Below, one piece after another: positions 22,129-25,308 of a DNA stretch of 25,308 nucleotides. The DNA comes from Nocardia sp. NRRL S-836 (GTDB lineage Bacteria > Actinomycetota > Actinomycetes > Mycobacteriales > Pseudonocardiaceae). Within the stretch, counting starts at the first letter, position 1. Every line of letters starts with the position of its first letter. The translations under genes and the position numbers were made by a program. The notes under the pieces were generated by a model. That model saw nothing but the letters and a program-made list of their open reading frames with translations, made no database searches and was not told the origin of the DNA. The stretch lies in NCBI RefSeq assembly GCF_001279525.1, contig NZ_LGDY01000148.1:1-25308 (forward strand), given 5' to 3'.

Positions 22129-22992
22129 TCAGCTGCCGTCCGGAAGGGCTTCGACGAGGTCTCGCAGCGCGCTTGGCAGATGGGCGCGCGCGGTGTCCTC
22201 GCCCGTCTCCTCGATCTCGACGCGGTGGAACACCCCGTTCGCCCACCAGTAGAGGCCGGTGTCGAACGGGTCGCGTGCGTCGTCCCGCATGGACTTCGCG
22301 ATGCGACTGAACGGGACCAGGAAGTCGACGGCGTCCTGCGAGGTGACCTCGTGGAGGACCACCGCGCTGTACTGGGGAACGGCGACGAGGACGCCGTGAG
22401 GCGCGTCGCCCGCCGTGAAACGATCGAGCGACATCAGGATCGCACTGACGTACGGGTTGCCGTCCTGCGCGACGACGCGCACGACCACACCGTTGGGCAG
22501 TGTGTGGTCGCGGACGTCGAGGTTCGTCAGCTCGTTGGTGATCGTCTGTTTGACCGCCCGGCGGCCGATCTCGTCCACCGTCAGGCCGAGGGCGGCTATC
22601 TGTGCGTAGGTGAGTGCCGAGACGCGGGTCTCGTGGTCGACGACGACCGCGACGTCGAACTGGTCGTCGTACGGCAGCACCAGCACCTCGTCGGGCGGGG
22701 TGTCCGCGTGCGGCTTGATCTGCACACGCAACTGGTCTGCGGAGGTGGTGCCGCCTGCCTCGGCGGCGGCGAGGTCGGACTTGAGCGTGGCCAGCCACCT
22801 CGTGACGAGGTCCGGCCATTGCTCCGCGGGCGTCGTCGCGGCGGTCTTCGCGAGCGTGTCGATCGAGATGCGGGCGCGGCCTTCCGGTACCGGCACGAGC
22901 ACCTCGCCGCGTTCGGCGTCGAAGGAGGCTTCCGGCGCCAGCGACGGCAGCTGCTGCCGCACGACCTCGATCAGCGCGGATGGGGCGGTCAT
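22129..22992 (-). CDS. Unrecognised protein in the immunity array
   Basis: A 287-residue cytoplasmic protein that I do not recognise with confidence. Residues about 100-160 (VLVLPYDDQFDVAVVVDHE, then RVSALTYAQIAALGLTVDEI and AVKQTITNEL) recall the DUF1444/YtpQ pattern, where a strand is followed by a helix with 'wGlt.de....A..NL'. The later part has YSAVVLHEV and DTGLYWWANGVFHRVEI. There is no signal peptide or membrane helix. Its ATG overlaps the upstream stop (ATGA) and its own stop abuts the Imm49 start, so it is cotranscribed with the immunity genes. An immunity or accessory role is inference from position alone. Confidence 0.6.
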   Translation of the reverse strand: MTAPSALIEVVRQQLPSLAPEASFDAERGEVLVPVPEGRARISIDTLAKTAATTPAEQWPDLVTRWLATLKSDLAAAEAGGTTSADQLRVQIKPHADTPPDEVLVLPYDDQFDVAVVVDHETRVSALTYAQIAALGLTVDEIGRRAVKQTITNELTNLDVRDHTLPNGVVVRVVAQDGNPYVSAILMSLDRFTAGDAPHGVLVAVPQYSAVVLHEVTSQDAVDFLVPFSRIAKSMRDDARDPFDTGLYWWANGVFHRVEIEETGEDTARAHLPSALRDLVEALPDGS

Positions 22993-23657
22993 GCCGTGCC
23001 TCCGTCGATCAGGTGGGTGAGGCCCGCTTCTTCGATCTTGCGGTCGCGGTCGAACTCGAGGAATTTGAGCGCTTCGTCGCGTCCGCCGGACTGCCAGCGC
23101 TTCAGCAACTCTTCGTAGAACGGCAGTGCCTTGGCGAACTTCCCGCCCTCATTGATGTAGTCGATGATTTGCCGCAGCGGTTCTTCCGGCGAGCCGGTGT
23201 CGAGCACGACGCGGTATCCCGGCGCCATCAGCCAGTAGTACGGCTGACGCCGCTGTTCGACAGGCCGTTGCATCGATCTGTCAGCCGCGTCGGCGAACTT
23301 CTCGATGGTCCACTTGTCGAACACCGGGAGTGCCGCGTTGTGGGCGAAGTCGTGGAGCACTTGGCCGGCGTCGTCCGACCGGAGGTCGACGCTGAGTGGG
23401 CCGCCTCGCACCTCATCCATACGCATCCCGTACGACAAAGCCCAGCGGAACCTGTCGAGCACGAGCGGTTCGACGGCCGCCATGAACCAGCCCTCTTCGG
23501 AGTATGAGCTCCGGTCGAAGCCGATCCACCGCACAGCCCAGTCCCACGGCTCCTGGACCAATGCCGTCAGCTCGCCCCGGCCGCGCAAGCTCCACCGGCC
23601 CGGTAGCGACGGGGCCAGCTCCTTCGCGAGTTCGTGCCACCGCTCGACGAGTTTCAT
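22989..23657 (-). CDS. Putative cognate immunity protein of the nuclease toxin
   Basis: A 222-residue protein without a recognised family. It begins MKLVERWHELAKELAPSL, has Trp-rich stretches (EPWDWAVRWIGFD, EEGWFMAAVEP, QPYYWLMAPGYR) and ends with an acidic and basic mix (LEFDRDRKIEEAGLTHLIDG). It starts 10 bases after the toxin stop, which is the classical immunity position. A deleted second copy of it lies at the far end of the same array, as expected for immunity genes that are duplicated and lost. The ATG at 23657 was chosen because the remnant copy begins at the same residue; 17 further codons are open upstream but would overlap the toxin gene. Immunity function is inference from position and duplication. 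Confidence 0.65.
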   Translation of the reverse strand: MKLVERWHELAKELAPSLPGRWSLRGRGELTALVQEPWDWAVRWIGFDRSSYSEEGWFMAAVEPLVLDRFRWALSYGMRMDEVRGGPLSVDLRSDDAGQVLHDFAHNAALPVFDKWTIEKFADAADRSMQRPVEQRRQPYYWLMAPGYRVVLDTGSPEEPLRQIIDYINEGGKFAKALPFYEELLKRWQSGGRDEALKFLEFDRDRKIEEAGLTHLIDGGTA

Positions 23658-23667
23658 GCGCCCCACT

Positions 23668-25308
23668 TTAGCGAGAGTGAACCGGGGGCAGTTTGCCCTG
23701 GTCAGCAAGCTGATGGTTGATCGTTTCCGGGGTCTTCACCGGGTCGAGTCGTTCGTTGACCCGGTTCGCCCACGAGTTGCTGATGACGTCCTGACCGGTC
23801 TTCAGGTCCCACACGTGCGCGGTCTCCCACTGGAGCTCACCCGCCTCGTCTCGGAACTGCCGTTCCAGGATGAGGTCCGGACGCACCGAGTCCTTCGCGC
23901 CGTGCCGCACTTCCAAACCGTCCTCGTCCCAGGACCTCTCGACACGGATCCGGTACCCGGAGTCGGGATCGATGAGCTCTTGCATGTCCCGCTTGACCTG
24001 ACTCTCGAACCGCTTGTGCGTTTCGGAGCCCTTGAACATCTCCTCCGGCAGGCCCTTCTCCTCGATGGGCCGCTTGTACCTGTCCTTGAGCTCGTCGTCC
24101 CACCGGCTGTCGACCTCGTCCCACGCGTCACGCGAGTACCGGTCGAACCTCTCGCGCACCTGTTCGCGGATCTCGTCGACCTGCGCCTGGATGCGCGCCC
24201 GGTCTTCGGGGTTCGACTTGTTCCAGTCGGGGTCGTTCTTCGGAGTCTGCGGCTTGTCGTCCTTGGGCGTGTCGGCGTCGTCCTTCGGCGTGTCCTCGCC
24301 GCGGTCACGGGCGTCGGCGCCGTCGGTGTCCTTCTGGCTGCCGGGTGCGTAACCGTCGTCGCCGGCCTTGGTCCTTGAGCCGTCCGGGTGGTGGGTTTCC
24401 CATTCGCCGTTGGGCGGGATCTTGGGTGCACGGGTGCCGTCGGGCCTGATTTCCGGGTCGCTGGTGAAGACCCGGCCGTTGCTGTCGGTCCAGGCGGGTT
24501 TGGTGGGTGCCACGACCGGTGCGTCGAGGTGGCGGGACAGTTGCTGGGCGAAGTCGTTGCTTCCGGCGTCGCAGCCGATCAGGCGGACGGGCCTGCTGCC
24601 GTCGTAGCCGGCGCGGCGGAGCATGTCCGCGTACTCGGCGGGCGTGTAGTCGTGGCCGCCGATGCGGGCCCTTCCGTCCGGCGTGATGTGCACGTCGGCC
24701 GTGAAGAACCTCGGGTCGTTCGGCACCCGGTGGGGCAGGTCGCCCATGTCGGGGTCGCCGCCGTGGTGCGACACACCGGCAGGCGTCGTTTCGGCGTGGC
24801 GTTCGTGGGCGGTGGCCGGGTCGGGGCGTGGCTCGTCGGCGTGGGAGTTCGGGGTGTCGCTGTCCGGGTGACTGTCCGGGTCGTGGTGGCTTGGGGCGTC
24901 GGGGTCGCGGTGCGGTCCGTCGGGGCCGTGGCTGTCGGGGCCGTGGCCGGGACCGTCGGGCTTGGTGCCGTCGGGACGTAAGCCGTCGGGACGGGTTCCA
25001 TCGGGACGAGTGCCGTCTGGATGGGTGGCGCCTGGGCGCGCGCCTTCGGGGCGCGTGCCGTCCGGGCGCGAGGAGTCGGGGCGGGTGCCGTCGGGGCGGT
25101 TGTGGGGCTGGCCGGGTGCGTCGGGGCGTTGGCCGGGGTGCGTGGTGGGGCTGTCGCCGCGTGGACGGGCGCCGTCGGGGCGGTTCGGGTCCGGACGGGA
25201 CGGGTCTGGGCGGTTGTGCGGTGTGGGTGAGTCCGGCCTGGTCGGGCCGCTGGGGTGGCCGCCGGGGGAGTCCATGCGAGGGCGGGACGCTTCCGGACGG
25301 GTGCCGTC
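23668..25308 (-). CDS. Polymorphic toxin, C-terminal 546 residues, PD-(D/E)XK-like nuclease
   Basis: The frame is open to the right edge, so the N-terminus and export domain are missing. Visible residues 1-165 are a Pro/Asp/Arg/Gly/His repeat linker (RPDGTRPDG units). Residues about 195-310 form a globular pre-toxin domain with GGHDYTPAEYADML and PVRLIGCDAGSNDFAQQLSRH; the GCDAGS block recalls caspase-like peptidases. A charged Lys/Asp linker follows (about 330-365). The C-terminal domain (about 366-546) is mainly helical and then carries VRPDLILERQF and AHVWDLKTGQ. This fits a PD-(D/E)XK nuclease core (D478, D501, K503 in visible numbering). It would cut nucleic acid in rival cells. The immunity gene starts 10 bases downstream. 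An internal ATG at 25273-25275 is not taken as the start because the same repeat continues upstream of it. Confidence 0.8.
   Translation of the reverse strand, partial: DGTRPEASRPRMDSPGGHPSGPTRPDSPTPHNRPDPSRPDPNRPDGARPRGDSPTTHPGQRPDAPGQPHNRPDGTRPDSSRPDGTRPEGARPGATHPDGTRPDGTRPDGLRPDGTKPDGPGHGPDSHGPDGPHRDPDAPSHHDPDSHPDSDTPNSHADEPRPDPATAHERHAETTPAGVSHHGGDPDMGDLPHRVPNDPRFFTADVHITPDGRARIGGHDYTPAEYADMLRRAGYDGSRPVRLIGCDAGSNDFAQQLSRHLDAPVVAPTKPAWTDSNGRVFTSDPEIRPDGTRAPKIPPNGEWETHHPDGSRTKAGDDGYAPGSQKDTDGADARDRGEDTPKDDADTPKDDKPQTPKNDPDWNKSNPEDRARIQAQVDEIREQVRERFDRYSRDAWDEVDSRWDDELKDRYKRPIEEKGLPEEMFKGSETHKRFESQVKRDMQELIDPDSGYRIRVERSWDEDGLEVRHGAKDSVRPDLILERQFRDEAGELQWETAHVWDLKTGQDVISNSWANRVNERLDPVKTPETINHQLADQGKLPPVHSR
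24870..25308 (-). repeat. Short tandem repeats in the toxin linker
   Basis: About 440 bases are built of imperfect 15-18-base units, reading CGGGTGCCGTCGGGACG-like on the plus strand and coding for PDGTR/PDGxR steps in the toxin. Order and copy number vary, and the array continues beyond the edge. Such arrays can change length by slippage. Confidence 0.75.

Noticed and set aside
24870..25308. Possible CRISPR-like array
   Set aside because: The repeats are short, contiguous and in frame with a Pro-rich protein linker; there are no unique spacers.

Overview
This window is high-GC DNA with GTG/TTG starts, heavy third-position G/C and actinobacterial families (ANTAR, DUF5994, DUF3099, RGCVC-type small protein, SpoIIE/STAS partner switching). 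Several genes have a -10 box only 6-7 bases before the start codon, which suggests leaderless transcripts. All of this points to an actinomycete, plausibly of the Pseudonocardiaceae; the genus is inference. It looks like a chromosomal accessory stretch. No tRNA, rRNA, CRISPR array or transposase was seen.

Left part (1-6600): the 3' end of a fasciclin-domain protein with a strong terminator, then a secreted four-cysteine protein, then an ATP-grasp ligase overlapping a group II PLP decarboxylase (a likely amino-acid decarboxylation/amide-forming pair). Two short operons follow. One is DUF5994, a 51-residue protein and a transglutaminase-like protein, coupled by stop/start overlaps. The other is three small ORFs including a Cys-rich RGCIC protein. 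Each operon is preceded by a leader that aligns without a single gap, from the -10 box to the ATG, with the other leader at a constant offset of 1807 bases. The two share sequence blocks and a hexaloop hairpin. This repeated structured leader is the best candidate here for an undescribed regulatory system.

Middle part (6600-18100): on the minus strand, a 1401-residue protein joins hybrid histidine kinase, receiver, PAS, GAF, SpoIIE phosphatase and RsbW-like kinase domains. It overlaps by 71 bases a STAS anti-anti-sigma gene, so a whole stress-signalling pathway sits in two genes. Next come an acetoacetate-decarboxylase-like protein and an SRPBCC-SDR fusion (minus), a multi-pass TspO-like membrane protein, DUF3099 coupled to a lone TrkA-N/RCK protein, an APH-family kinase and a FAD monooxygenase (plus), then a GAF-ANTAR RNA-binding regulator (minus).

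Right part (18100-25308): a MarR regulator; a 26-residue membrane peptide antisense to its end; a TetR pseudogene with an internal deletion; and a divergent MarR/Bcr-CflA-type efflux pair around a perfect palindromic operator. At the edge is a polymorphic-toxin locus on the minus strand: the 3' part of a proline-rich-repeat toxin ending in a PD-(D/E)XK-like nuclease domain, three tightly packed downstream genes (putative cognate immunity, an unrecognised protein, Imm49), and a doubly deleted second copy of the putative cognate immunity gene.
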